64,000 nucleotides of DNA from AG-12 sp035531535 (GTDB lineage: Bacteria; Chloroflexota; Dormibacteria; Aeolococcales; Bog-877): the NCBI GenBank assembly GCA_035531535.1, contig DATKSV010000146.1, positions 1-64,000 of the forward strand. The letters run 5' to 3'. Positions 1 to 8,150 of this stretch are shown piece after piece (the stretch's first letter is position 1; the number at the start of each line of letters is the position of its first letter). Below the pieces are notes generated by a model. The model was not told the DNA's origin, did no database searches, and saw nothing but the letters and a program-made list of their open reading frames with translations. A program made the position numbers and the translations under genes.

Positions 1-248
1 TGGGCCGCGAGGAGAGTCGACCACCTAGGCCGTGGCCTCGACGACGCACCCAGCCCACGTTGGACGGGTCGCTCGTCCTCGTCGTGTCCGAGCCGTAGAC
101 AAGTCAGCTACCGCCGTCCTACCGACGGCCGTTTTTGACGAGCTGCCGCCACCGGCCCGGATACGGCTCTCTGGGTGCGCCAAAAGCCGTGTTCGAAGTA
201 AGCGTCCCACTCCGACCGGCCGCCCTTCGACGGGTTCTTCACCGTGTC

Positions 249-269
249 CGAGTTCGAATACGGAACTCG
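249..269 (-). terminator. Hairpin just downstream of tRNA-Ala
   Basis: CGAGTTC (249-255) and GAACTCG (263-269) form a perfect 7-bp stem with a 7-nt loop, 17 nt past the 3' end of the minus-strand tRNA. No U-run follows, so it may be a terminator or a processing hairpin. Nothing else is recognisable in 1-248; reading frames there look like chance. Confidence 0.35.
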
Positions 270-285
270 AGTGGAGCCGGTGGTG

Positions 286-357
286 TGGAGCCGGCGGGAA
301 TCGAACCCGCGACCTCTTCCATGCCAAGGAAGCGCGCTCCCGCTGCGCCACGGCCCC
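286..357 (-). tRNA. tRNA-Ala (anticodon GGC)
   Basis: On the minus strand, 72 nt fold into a cloverleaf. Acceptor strand GGGGCCG pairs with CGGCTCC and includes the G3:U70 wobble that identifies alanine tRNAs. The anticodon arm CTTCC-TTGGCAT-GGAAG gives anticodon GGC, reading GCC codons. The T arm is GCGGG-TTCGATT-CCCGC and the discriminator base is A. CCA is not encoded directly (the next bases are CACCA), so it would be added after transcription. A perfect inverted repeat, CTCGCG/CGCGAG (363-379), lies just 5' of the mature end and may fold in the precursor. Confidence 0.95.
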
Positions 358-362
358 ATCTG

Positions 363-379
363 CTCGCGCCTAACGCGAG
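363..379 (-). repeat. Inverted repeat 5' of tRNA-Ala
   Basis: CTCGCG (363-368) and CGCGAG (374-379) flank CCTAA, giving a 6-bp perfect stem immediately upstream of the tRNA 5' end on the minus strand. It could be a promoter-proximal operator or part of the pre-tRNA leader. Function is inferred only from position. Confidence 0.4.
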
Positions 380-495
380 GAACTGGGGAAGGGTATCAAA
401 GGCGCGCTCGATAGGGCGCCGGATGTCTTTCGGTGGGACAGTGCAGTCGTCGGTTCCCGAGTACTGGAGTGCGTGGCGGCGCGAAACTAGAGAGA

Positions 496-903
496 GTGGC
501 CCTCCTGGACTCGGCGGCGCCCCCAAGCCTCAGCTTCACCTCAGACACGACGAAGCTGGCGGTCTGCCGTCTCGATGCGGAGGAGCCCATCCCGGCGTGG
601 GCCACCGCTGGTCCCTGGTGGACCGTCAGCCACACCCAATCCGAGCTTTCGATCGTGTGTGAAGAGGGCCGGGTGCCGGAGGGGGTTGCCAAGACCGGTC
701 CCTGGCGAGCTTTGCAGGTGGCGGGAACGCTGGATCACCAGTTGGTTGGAATCCTGGCGTCCATCACCGCCACCCTGGCGGCATCCCAGGTTCCAATCTT
801 CGCTGTCTCCACCTACGACACGGACTGGGTCCTGGTTCCGGAGGATCGATTTGAGAGGGCTTGCTCCGCGCTTGTCGGAGCGGGCCACCAGTTCGATCCC
901 TGA
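496..903 (+). CDS. ACT-domain protein (CASTOR/ACT_7-like)
   Basis: Encodes about 135 aa. The sequence resembles small two-ACT proteins of the CASTOR-like ACT_7 family, which bind amino acids: a segment reading KLAVCRLDAEEPIPAW, then PWWTVSHTQSELSIVCEE, and a C-terminal half ending in IFAVSTYDTDWVLVPEDRF, a typical last ACT strand-helix. No enzyme domain is attached, so a sensor role is more likely than catalysis. I chose GTG 496 because the homologous region starts soon after it; an ATG at 433 in the same frame would add 21 low-complexity residues. There is no clear operon partner. Confidence 0.7.
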   Translation: MALLDSAAPPSLSFTSDTTKLAVCRLDAEEPIPAWATAGPWWTVSHTQSELSIVCEEGRVPEGVAKTGPWRALQVAGTLDHQLVGILASITATLAASQVPIFAVSTYDTDWVLVPEDRFERACSALVGAGHQFDP

Positions 904-943
904 CCAGTTCACCAGGCGAGCTCGGCTCGAGGCACAAAAGAAC

Positions 944-969
944 AGCGACCCGGCGAATGCCGGGCCGCT
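944..969. repeat. Long inverted repeat after the ACT gene
   Basis: AGCGACCCGGC and GCCGGGCCGCT form an 11-bp stem with one wobble position around the loop GAAT. Read on the plus strand no T-run follows; on the minus strand it is followed by TGTTCTTTT, which looks more like an intrinsic terminator. It may act in either direction. Confidence 0.4.
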
Positions 970-1177
970 GGGGGAGGGCTGGTCGTGGCGACTAGGCGGG
1001 TGGGCGCTGCTGGCCGCAGGACTCAATTTGCGGCCCAGCCCTGGGAGCTGGCTGGGACAGGGCTGAGAGCTCCCCCAGACCTTTCCTTGAGGCGGCCGGC
1101 TACCGGCAACAGCCCAGATATCTCTCAGGGCAGGCACAGAAAACACTCAGGAAAGACTGGCAGACTCAGCCTTAGAG

Positions 1178-1870
1178 ATGGATGAGGAAACGCGGATCCT
1201 GGTGGTCGACGACGAGACCAATCTGGCCGAACTGGTGGCCACCGCTCTCCGGTATGCGGGATTCGTGACGGCCACCGCCGGAAGTGGTGCGGCCGCAATC
1301 GCTCAAGTCGCCGACTTCCGACCCCACCTGCTCATCCTGGACGTGATGCTCCCCGACTTCGACGGCTTCGAGGTTTCGCGGCGACTGGCTGAGGCTGGCA
1401 CCCAGTCTCCCATCCTGTTCCTGACCGCTCGAGACGCCACGGAGGACAAAGTACGGGGCCTGACCGTGGGCGGCGACGACTACGTCACCAAGCCCTTCAG
1501 CCTAGACGAGCTCATCGCCAGAGTTCGGGTGATCCTGCGCCGGGCGGGTCACCAGGCGGAGAGCCACACGCTGCTCACCTTCGCCGACCTGGAGATGGAC
1601 GAGGATCTGCGCGAGGTTCGGCGAGGCGGAGACCTGGTGGAGCTCACGGCCACCGAGTACCGGCTCCTGCGGTATCTCCTGATCAACGCCCGGCGAGTGT
1701 TGACCCGAGCCCAGATCCTGGACCATGTCTGGAAGTACGACTTCGGTGGCGACGCGGGGATCCTGGAGACCTACATCAGCTATCTGCGCAAGAAGGTGGA
1801 CCGCAAGGAGCCTCCCCTAATCCACACCATCCGCGGGATGGGGTACGTACTCCGCCTGCCTCGCGCCTGA
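1178..1870 (+). CDS. OmpR/PhoB-family response regulator
   Basis: A 230-aa two-domain response regulator. The receiver domain spans about 5-118, with the acidic pair D11/D12, phosphoacceptor D55 in LLILDVMLPD, T83 and K105 (TKPF). The C-terminal winged-helix DNA-binding domain (about 133-228) ends in the usual HTIRGMGYVLRLP strand-wing. It lies 2 bp upstream of a histidine kinase gene, so the two are a cognate pair. Upstream, ACT-starting repeats at 1145, 1156 and 1164 (ACTCAG at 1145 and 1164) may be autoregulatory sites, although their spacing (11 and 8) is irregular. No clear Shine-Dalgarno precedes ATG 1178. Confidence 0.95.
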   Translation: MDEETRILVVDDETNLAELVATALRYAGFVTATAGSGAAAIAQVADFRPHLLILDVMLPDFDGFEVSRRLAEAGTQSPILFLTARDATEDKVRGLTVGGDDYVTKPFSLDELIARVRVILRRAGHQAESHTLLTFADLEMDEDLREVRRGGDLVELTATEYRLLRYLLINARRVLTRAQILDHVWKYDFGGDAGILETYISYLRKKVDRKEPPLIHTIRGMGYVLRLPRA

Positions 1871-1872
1871 CC

Positions 1873-3300
1873 ATGTCGCTGCGCCTGCGGCTTCTCCTCG
1901 GGTTGGTGGCCCTGGTGGCCATCGGGCTCGGGGTGACCGACGCGGTCACCTACGTGGTTTTGGAGTCCACCCTCAGTTCTCAGATCGACCAGCAGGCGTA
2001 TAACTCCGCCCCCGAGATAGCTCGAGATCTGAGCATCCTACAGTCGACCGGTCTGAAGCCCAGAGGAGGGCCGGACATCCCATCAGAGAGCTTCGGCGAC
2101 CTGGTGAGTCCAGAAGGCTCGTTCGCGCGATCGTTCGTCACGAACCCCAACAGCAAGCCACCAACGCCTAGCCTGCCCCCGGGCTTGGGTAGCGGACCTG
2201 TGAACGGGAAGGTCTACCTCACGGTCCCGGCTTCCAACGGTGGAGGAGAGTTTCGGCTTTTGGTGATTGGCACCAATGAGCCGGGCGTCAACCTGATTCT
2301 CGGTATCCCCCTGACCGACGTTGACGCCACTCTCAATCAGTTACGCGCCGTCTTGATCTTGGTAGGAGTGGCGGTTCTCGTTGGCATGGGGGGTCTGGCG
2401 TGGTGGATCGTGCAGTTGGGACTCCGGCCTCTGGCTCGGATCCGGACAACCGCCAGCGCTATCGCGGGCGGCGATCTGAGCCAGAGGGTGGAACCCGGAC
2501 CACCCGGCACGGAAGTGGGCGAGCTGGCCACCAGTCTCAACGAGATGCTGAGCCAGATCGAGCGGGCCTTTGCGGCTAGGTCCGCATCCGAGGCCCGCAT
2601 GCGGCAATTCATGTCGGACGCATCACATGAGCTGCGGACTCCGCTCAGCTCGATTCGGGGCTATGCGGAGCTCTTCCGGCACGGCGCCAAGGGGCGCCCG
2701 GACGATCTGGGCAAGGCGATGACCCGGATCGAGAGCGAATCGGCTCGCATGAGTCAGCTGGTGGACGACCTCCTGCTCTTGGCTAGGCTCGACGAGGGCC
2801 GACCCTTGGACCTGGTGACGGTGGATGTCTCCCAATTGGCTGTGGACGCGGTTGCCGACGCCTCTGTGGCCGATCGTCAACACCCGATCCATGTGGATGC
2901 TCCCGACCCGGTGCTGGTGCTGGGGGACGAAGCGCGGCTGCGCCAAGTGATGAGCAACCTGCTGCGCAACGCGACCGCCCACACTCCCGCCAAGACTCCG
3001 ATCGAGGTCTCGGCGGAGAGGGAAGGGGAGGTAGCGGTGCTCAAGGTTGCCGACCATGGCCCTGGGGTAGACCCCGTAATCGCCACGCGCATCTTCGAGC
3101 GCTTCGTGCGGGCGGACCCGTCGCGGGGGCGGGAGCAAGGCGGGGCGGGCCTGGGGCTGGCGATCGTCGCCGCGATCGTCTCCGCCCACCAGGGGACGCT
3201 GCGGCTGGACGAGACGCCGGGCGGTGGCGCCACCTTCACGGTGCGTATTCCGATCGAGCGATCAATAGCAAGATCGGAAGGCGCAGCCCCCAGCGACTGA
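1873..3300 (+). CDS. Two-component sensor histidine kinase
   Basis: A 475-aa membrane kinase. TM1 is about 5-30, followed by an extracytoplasmic sensor of about 130 residues with Pro/Ser-rich stretches, TM2 about 160-182, a HAMP domain, a HisKA dimerisation helix with H252 in ASHELRTPLSS, and a HATPase_c domain with N box NLLRNATAH, G1 box DHGPGVDP and G2 box GAGLGLAIV. It presumably phosphorylates the regulator encoded 2 bp upstream. The signal is unknown. The gene just downstream encodes a carbohydrate hydrolase, which hints at an envelope or sugar-related stimulus. Confidence 0.95.
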   Translation: MSLRLRLLLGLVALVAIGLGVTDAVTYVVLESTLSSQIDQQAYNSAPEIARDLSILQSTGLKPRGGPDIPSESFGDLVSPEGSFARSFVTNPNSKPPTPSLPPGLGSGPVNGKVYLTVPASNGGGEFRLLVIGTNEPGVNLILGIPLTDVDATLNQLRAVLILVGVAVLVGMGGLAWWIVQLGLRPLARIRTTASAIAGGDLSQRVEPGPPGTEVGELATSLNEMLSQIERAFAARSASEARMRQFMSDASHELRTPLSSIRGYAELFRHGAKGRPDDLGKAMTRIESESARMSQLVDDLLLLARLDEGRPLDLVTVDVSQLAVDAVADASVADRQHPIHVDAPDPVLVLGDEARLRQVMSNLLRNATAHTPAKTPIEVSAEREGEVAVLKVADHGPGVDPVIATRIFERFVRADPSRGREQGGAGLGLAIVAAIVSAHQGTLRLDETPGGGATFTVRIPIERSIARSEGAAPSD

Positions 3301-3302
3301 GG

Positions 3303-5951
3303 GTGCGAGAATCGAGCTCCGTGGCAGCAACTGAGGACGGCGCGCCTTCGGAAGCGTCTGCCGGTGGTCTCCCGCCTCGGCCGGGGCCATCCCGCTGGGG
3401 CCCCTATTTGTCGATGCGACAGTGGGGCACGGTACGGGAGGACTACAGCGCCGACGGTGATGCTTGGGATTACCTCCCCTTCGAACAGTCCCGCAGCCGG
3501 GCCTATCGTTGGGGCGAGGATGGCATTCTGGGCATCTGCGACGACCGCCAGCGGGTCTGCCTGGCGCCGGCGCTCTGGAACGGTGAGGACTCTATCCTCA
3601 AAGAGAGGGTGTTCGGGCTCTCCAACGCCCAGGGCAACCATGGCGAGGACGTCAAGGAGTATTGGCATTACCTGGACGCCCTGCCTGACGGAAGCTATCT
3701 GCGCGCTCTCTATCGATACCCTATGGCCGCCTTCCCGTATGAAGCTCTGAAGGAAAGGAACTCCACTCCTGGGCCCGAGCTCGGGTTGCTTCAGCTAGGC
3801 GCCTTCGCCGACGACCGGTACTGGACAGTCGAGGTCGAGTACGCCCGGCCCACTCCCGAGGTAGTGGCCTGCCGGATCAGGGTCACCAACGAGAGCCATG
3901 AGCAGGCCCGGCTGCACCTCCTGCCCCATCTGTGGCTGAGGAACACCTGGGCCTGGCAGCAGCCGCGCGGGGACCCACCTCAGCTCCAGGTCAGTGGCTC
4001 TACGGCGGAGCTTGGCGGCGATCCCGAGTTGCAGGGGTATCGCCTGCAAGTAGGTGGCGACTTCGCTTGGCTGGTCTGCGACAACGAGACCAACGCCCAA
4101 CTGCTCTTCGACTCACCTAACTTCAGCTCGTATCCCAAGGACGCCATCGGAGACGCGGTAGTCAACGCGGACCCAGCGCGTTGCAACCCGGCGCTCCGGG
4201 GCAGCAAGGTTGCCGCCCATTTCCTGCTGGAGGTCAGGCCCGGACAGTCCGAGACGGTGCGGCTGGTTTGGGGCAACGACCCGGGGCGCGACCCGAGCCA
4301 GGTGGATGACATCTGCGCCGAGCGTCGGGCTGCCTCCGACCAGTTCTATCAGGGGATCTGCTCCGGAAACGCTGACGACCTGCTGATCCAGCGCCAGGCG
4401 TTTGCCGGTTTGATCTGGACTCAGCAGTACTACGAGTACGACGTGGCCCGCTGGCTCGCCGGCGATCCCAGCCAACCAGCGCCACCTCCAGAGCGTTTGC
4501 AGGGCAGAAATGACCGCTGGGGGACACTCAAGGCGGCCGACGTCATTGTGATGCCCGACAGTTGGGAGTACCCCTGGTTCGCCAGCTGGGATCTCGCCTT
4601 TCACGCCATGGCCCTGGAACCGATTGATCCGGCCCTGGCCAAAGAGCAGGTGCTGTTGCTGCTCCAACCTCGCTATCTGCGCGAAGACGGACAGCTGCCC
4701 GCGTACGAGTGGGCGTTTTCGGACTGCAATCCGCCCACCTCAGTGCTGGCCGTATGGCAGATCTTCATTCGCGACCGTAACCGCACCGGCGTCCCCGACC
4801 GAGCCTTCCTGGAGCAGGCATTTCTCTCGCTGCTGTTCAACTACGGCTGGTGGGAGAACCGCCACGACCCCCAAGGAAACAACATCTTTTCTGGGGGGTT
4901 TTTGGGGCTCGACAACATCTCTGCGGTGGATCGCAGCCACCTTCCGCCGGGCGCCGGCATCTCCGAGGTGGACGCCACGGCCTGGATGGGCATGATGGTG
5001 GCCAAGATGTTTCGCATGGCGGCCGAGCTGGCCATCGAAGAGCCGCAATACGAAAACATGGCGATTCGCTTCTTCTCGCACTATGTGCGCATCGCCAGCG
5101 CTCTCAACGGCCAGGATGGCCAGGCGGGGCTCTGGGACGACGACGACGGTTTCTACTACGACGTACTGCGCCTAGCTGACGGGCGCACCGAGCAGCTCCG
5201 GGTGCGCAGCCTGGTGGGGCTGATGCCCCTGGCCGCCAGCGAGGTGGTCCACCGCCACACCTTGGACCGGTTACCGCGACTCTCTCAGAAACTGGATGAG
5301 GCAGCCGAACAGGAGGTCATCCACTACCGCAAGGCCAGCGGCGACGACCCCTACGCCTGTCTTAGCCTGGTCGGCTCAGACCGCATCCACCGCCTCTTGG
5401 ACCGCCTATTGGACCCCTCGGAGTTTCTCTCGGAGCACGGCCCCCGATCCCTCTCCAAGGCTCATCTCAGCCACCCCTTCAGATGTGCGCTGGTGCCGGG
5501 AATGCCACCGGTGCGATACGAGCCCGGAGTCTCGGCGGAGCGAATCTACGGAGGCAACTCCAACTGGCGCGGACCGGTCTGGTTCCCCACCACCTACCTT
5601 CTCGTCCAGGCGCTTCGCCTTTTGGGGACTGGGCTCGGCCCCTCCTTTACCCATCCTTTCCCGTCGCCGGCCGGCCGGCCGATGACCCTCGGGCACATCG
5701 CCGACCAGCTGGCCGAGCGAACGGTGGGCATTTTCCGTCGACGACCGGACGGCCGTCGGCCCCTATACGGCGAACTCGAGCGTTTCCAGAAAGACCCCAA
5801 ATGGCGAGACAACCTGCTCTTCTATGAGTACTTCGACGGGGAGACTGGTTCCGGTCATGGGGCCGCCCATCAAACCGGCTGGACCGCGCTGGCGGCCCTC
5901 ATGGTCCAGGAGCTGCGCTCGCCGTGGCGGCCGCCTCGGCGCGGGCAGTAG
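3303..5951 (+). CDS. GH63/MGH1-like glucosidase
   Basis: An 882-aa protein resembling the bacterial glucosidase/mannosylglycerate-hydrolase-like branch of glycoside hydrolase family 63, with an (alpha/alpha)6 barrel. Characteristic stretches are WGTVREDYSADGDAWDYLPF at the N-terminus, FASWDLAFHAMALEPIDPAL and LPAYEWAFSDCNPP mid-protein, and WRGPVWFPTTYLLVQAL late in the barrel. There is no signal peptide, so it is probably cytosolic and acts on small glucosyl compounds; the substrate is unknown. The GTG start lies 2 bp after the kinase stop, so it is translationally coupled to the two-component pair. The GTG at 3321 is an alternative start. Confidence 0.85.
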   Translation: MRESSSVAATEDGAPSEASAGGLPPRPGPSRWGPYLSMRQWGTVREDYSADGDAWDYLPFEQSRSRAYRWGEDGILGICDDRQRVCLAPALWNGEDSILKERVFGLSNAQGNHGEDVKEYWHYLDALPDGSYLRALYRYPMAAFPYEALKERNSTPGPELGLLQLGAFADDRYWTVEVEYARPTPEVVACRIRVTNESHEQARLHLLPHLWLRNTWAWQQPRGDPPQLQVSGSTAELGGDPELQGYRLQVGGDFAWLVCDNETNAQLLFDSPNFSSYPKDAIGDAVVNADPARCNPALRGSKVAAHFLLEVRPGQSETVRLVWGNDPGRDPSQVDDICAERRAASDQFYQGICSGNADDLLIQRQAFAGLIWTQQYYEYDVARWLAGDPSQPAPPPERLQGRNDRWGTLKAADVIVMPDSWEYPWFASWDLAFHAMALEPIDPALAKEQVLLLLQPRYLREDGQLPAYEWAFSDCNPPTSVLAVWQIFIRDRNRTGVPDRAFLEQAFLSLLFNYGWWENRHDPQGNNIFSGGFLGLDNISAVDRSHLPPGAGISEVDATAWMGMMVAKMFRMAAELAIEEPQYENMAIRFFSHYVRIASALNGQDGQAGLWDDDDGFYYDVLRLADGRTEQLRVRSLVGLMPLAASEVVHRHTLDRLPRLSQKLDEAAEQEVIHYRKASGDDPYACLSLVGSDRIHRLLDRLLDPSEFLSEHGPRSLSKAHLSHPFRCALVPGMPPVRYEPGVSAERIYGGNSNWRGPVWFPTTYLLVQALRLLGTGLGPSFTHPFPSPAGRPMTLGHIADQLAERTVGIFRRRPDGRRPLYGELERFQKDPKWRDNLLFYEYFDGETGSGHGAAHQTGWTALAALMVQELRSPWRPPRRGQ

Positions 5952-5974
5952 CTCTGGTCGGAAAGCCTTCCTGG

Positions 5975-7015
5975 TCAGGAGGCCCAGATCGGCGGCGAGG
6001 TGGCCGTGAAGTTGAGGTCGGCGGTTACCTGCTGAGGGGCGCCCGGCTTTTTGGTGGTCGCCTTGGGCACCCACCACAACTGGAATGGAGATGACTTGTC
6101 GGTGAGCAGGGTGTTGAGGTAGAGGACGCTCTTGCCGTCCGGGGACCAGGTCGGGCTGGCGGGCAGGGGTCCGGAGCTTATGGTCACCGGCGTTCCCAAG
6201 GTGGTTCCATTCCAGCTGGCAACCTGCAGGGTGCTGGTCTGGAGGCTGTTATCACTACAGACCATGGCGATCTCGGTTCCGTTGGGGGAGAGCGCCGGCT
6301 CAGCGCAGTCCTGAGCTTCGGTGGTGAGGTAGTCCGGGGTGGCGTAGGGAGAGCTGACATAGACCAGTCGGGCGTAGGTGTCGCCGTCGGTAGGCCCGCC
6401 CGAAGTGTCGACGGAGTACTTGGCGTAGATGATCCCCCCGTTGGAAAGCGGGATCGGCTCGACATCGCCGCCTTGGTAGTAGAGTCCGGGCTCGCTCCAA
6501 ACCACCGGGTTGGCCGTTGGGTCAGAGAACGGGACGGCTCGGACCTGGAAGTTGACGTTGTAGGCGCCCCCGGGAGGGAAGTAGTCCTGGACGTAGAACA
6601 GGGTGTTGCCGTTGGGGCTCACCCTGGGGTAGTACGCCCAGTGATTGTTGAAGTATTGCGATGAGCTCTCGGAGAGCATCAGGCGCACGACCTGACCTTG
6701 CGCGTTCAGCAGGTAAACATCGCTGTACATGGCGTTATACGCCACCGCCAGGATGTCTCCGCCGGGGGCCGGCTCCACCTGCACCCAGTCATAAGCGGGG
6801 GCCTTTAGCTGCGTGAACTTGAGGTTTGACAGACTGTAGATATCTCCGTTTTGGACCACGTCCACCGTTCCCGGGAGGTCGATCAGGGCCTGGATCTGGG
6901 TGGGCTTCTGGCTGTGGTGCTTATTGCTCTTCAGGGTGCCCAGCACCGAGTAGATGGCAAATCCGAACACGGCCATCAGCGCCAACGCCGCCGCGATCGG
7001 CAGCAAGCGCCTCAC
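5975..7015 (-). CDS. TolB-like beta-propeller protein, membrane-anchored
   Basis: A 346-aa protein with an N-terminal signal anchor (about 6-27), followed by an extracytoplasmic domain carrying PD40/TolB-type repeats: VSPNGNTLFYVQ, LSPNGTEIAMVC and WSPDGKSVLYLN. Such propellers usually act as binding platforms at the cell surface; I see no catalytic motif. The GTG start overlaps the stop of the upstream LCP gene by 4 nt (GTGA), so the two are coupled and probably work together in envelope assembly. A hairpin, GCCTTCCT-GGTC-AGGAGGC, overlaps its stop codon, at the convergent end with the glucosidase gene. Confidence 0.75.
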   Translation of the reverse strand: MRRLLPIAAALALMAVFGFAIYSVLGTLKSNKHHSQKPTQIQALIDLPGTVDVVQNGDIYSLSNLKFTQLKAPAYDWVQVEPAPGGDILAVAYNAMYSDVYLLNAQGQVVRLMLSESSSQYFNNHWAYYPRVSPNGNTLFYVQDYFPPGGAYNVNFQVRAVPFSDPTANPVVWSEPGLYYQGGDVEPIPLSNGGIIYAKYSVDTSGGPTDGDTYARLVYVSSPYATPDYLTTEAQDCAEPALSPNGTEIAMVCSDNSLQTSTLQVASWNGTTLGTPVTISSGPLPASPTWSPDGKSVLYLNTLLTDKSSPFQLWWVPKATTKKPGAPQQVTADLNFTATSPPIWAS

Positions 7016-8061
7016 GAGGTAGGGAAGTACTGGGAGACCAGTCCGTGGATGGCGGTCCAGTTCGGCAGCAGGACGCTTTGGCCGTTAAGATCAGGGTCAC
7101 TGGTGAAGTAGGGATCGCCGAGCATGATCACCTGCTTCACGCTCCCGTCGCTCACCGCCTTGGCCAAGGGCAGCAGCGATGCCACCTGAGTGATGCTCAT
7201 ATCAGTCTTCACTGCGTTGCCCAGCGAACCGGCGATTGTCGGGACATCGGCCAGCCCGACGTCGTTGGCGGAGGCCTTGATGTCGAGCAGCAATTGCTGC
7301 TGTTTCTGGGAGCGAGCGAGGTCCGAGAGGACGTCGCCATGCCGGGAGCGGGCGTACTCCAGGGCGGCGACCCCGGCAACCCGTTGCGGCCCGGGCAGGA
7401 TCGCGACTCGCGCTTGGTTGTAGGGATCAGTGCCGGAGATGTCATAGGGATACTCGTCGTCGAGGATCGGCATCTGCGCGACGATGTTGACCTCGTGCAC
7501 GTCATTGACCACCTGGACTAGGCCGCCGAGTCCGATCCATACCCAGTAGTTGACCGTGACGTTGAAGTCGTTCTGGACCGTGGCGATAGCTTCCGCGGCG
7601 CCGCCATCTAAATACGCGGCGTCGATCTTGGCCGACGATCCGCCGTCGCCGATCGGTACCCAGAGGTCTCGCGGGATGGAGAACATGACGACCGACTTGG
7701 TCTGCGGATTGATCCGGACCAGGATCATGGTCTGGGTCAGCACCCCGGATGGGGGGAACTTGCTGTCGTTGTCCGACCCCAGCAACATGACGTTGAAGGG
7801 CTGGTTGGAGGCTGGGGCAGGGGTGGCGCTGGGCGACGCCTGGGGATGATTCTTCGAGCCGCCTTGGGTCGCTTGGCCGGTGCTGTGGAGGGCGGCCGAG
7901 ATGGCAGGTAGAAAGTACGCTACGACCCCGCTCACGCCGGAGAGACCGAACCCGAAAGCCAGCAGCGCGGCCACCAGCACTCGGTGCCGACCCCAAGAGA
8001 AGGACGTCTGATGTGACTTAAGCCCGGCGCGTCGGCGCCGCGGCCGGGTCCCGGCAGGCAT
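7012..8061 (-). CDS. LytR-CpsA-Psr (LCP) family protein
   Basis: A 349-aa protein with a basic cytoplasmic N-terminus, one TM helix (about 28-52), a Ser/Pro-rich linker, then the LCP domain. The domain has FNVMLLGSDND, a Leu/Thr stretch with DTMILV-like TQTMILVRINP, SIPRDLWV, and the late EYARSRHGDVLSDLARSQKQQQ with the Arg residues that bind the lipid pyrophosphate. LCP enzymes transfer glycopolymers from undecaprenyl carriers to peptidoglycan outside the membrane. The ATG sits 8 nt after TACAAT on the minus strand, so the mRNA is probably leaderless. Confidence 0.93.
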   Translation of the reverse strand: MPAGTRPRRRRAGLKSHQTSFSWGRHRVLVAALLAFGFGLSGVSGVVAYFLPAISAALHSTGQATQGGSKNHPQASPSATPAPASNQPFNVMLLGSDNDSKFPPSGVLTQTMILVRINPQTKSVVMFSIPRDLWVPIGDGGSSAKIDAAYLDGGAAEAIATVQNDFNVTVNYWVWIGLGGLVQVVNDVHEVNIVAQMPILDDEYPYDISGTDPYNQARVAILPGPQRVAGVAALEYARSRHGDVLSDLARSQKQQQLLLDIKASANDVGLADVPTIAGSLGNAVKTDMSITQVASLLPLAKAVSDGSVKQVIMLGDPYFTSDPDLNGQSVLLPNWTAIHGLVSQYFPTS

Positions 8062-8069
8062 GCCGCCGG

Positions 8070-8075
8070 ATTGTA
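8070..8075 (-). promoter_or_regulatory. -10 of the LCP gene (leaderless)
   Basis: TACAAT on the minus strand ends 8 nt before ATG 8061, placing the transcription start at or next to the start codon. There is no Shine-Dalgarno. Confidence 0.55.
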
Positions 8076-8136
8076 CCCGGACATCCTGAGAGGAGTTTGA
8101 GGATAACTGGGCGCCCGGGGACCTGGCTGGGGGCGC

Positions 8137-8142
8137 TAACCT
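8137..8142 (+). promoter_or_regulatory. -10 of the fabI-like gene (leaderless)
   Basis: TAACCT ends 8 nt before ATG 8151 with no Shine-Dalgarno between. This matches the spacing seen at other genes in the window and supports ATG 8151 over upstream in-frame codons. Confidence 0.5.
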
Positions 8143-8150
8143 TGGCGACC

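Noticed and set aside
541..1146. 201-codon minus-strand frame across the ACT gene and gap
   Set aside because: Arg/Ser/Pro-rich with no family features; typical shadow frame in GC-rich DNA.
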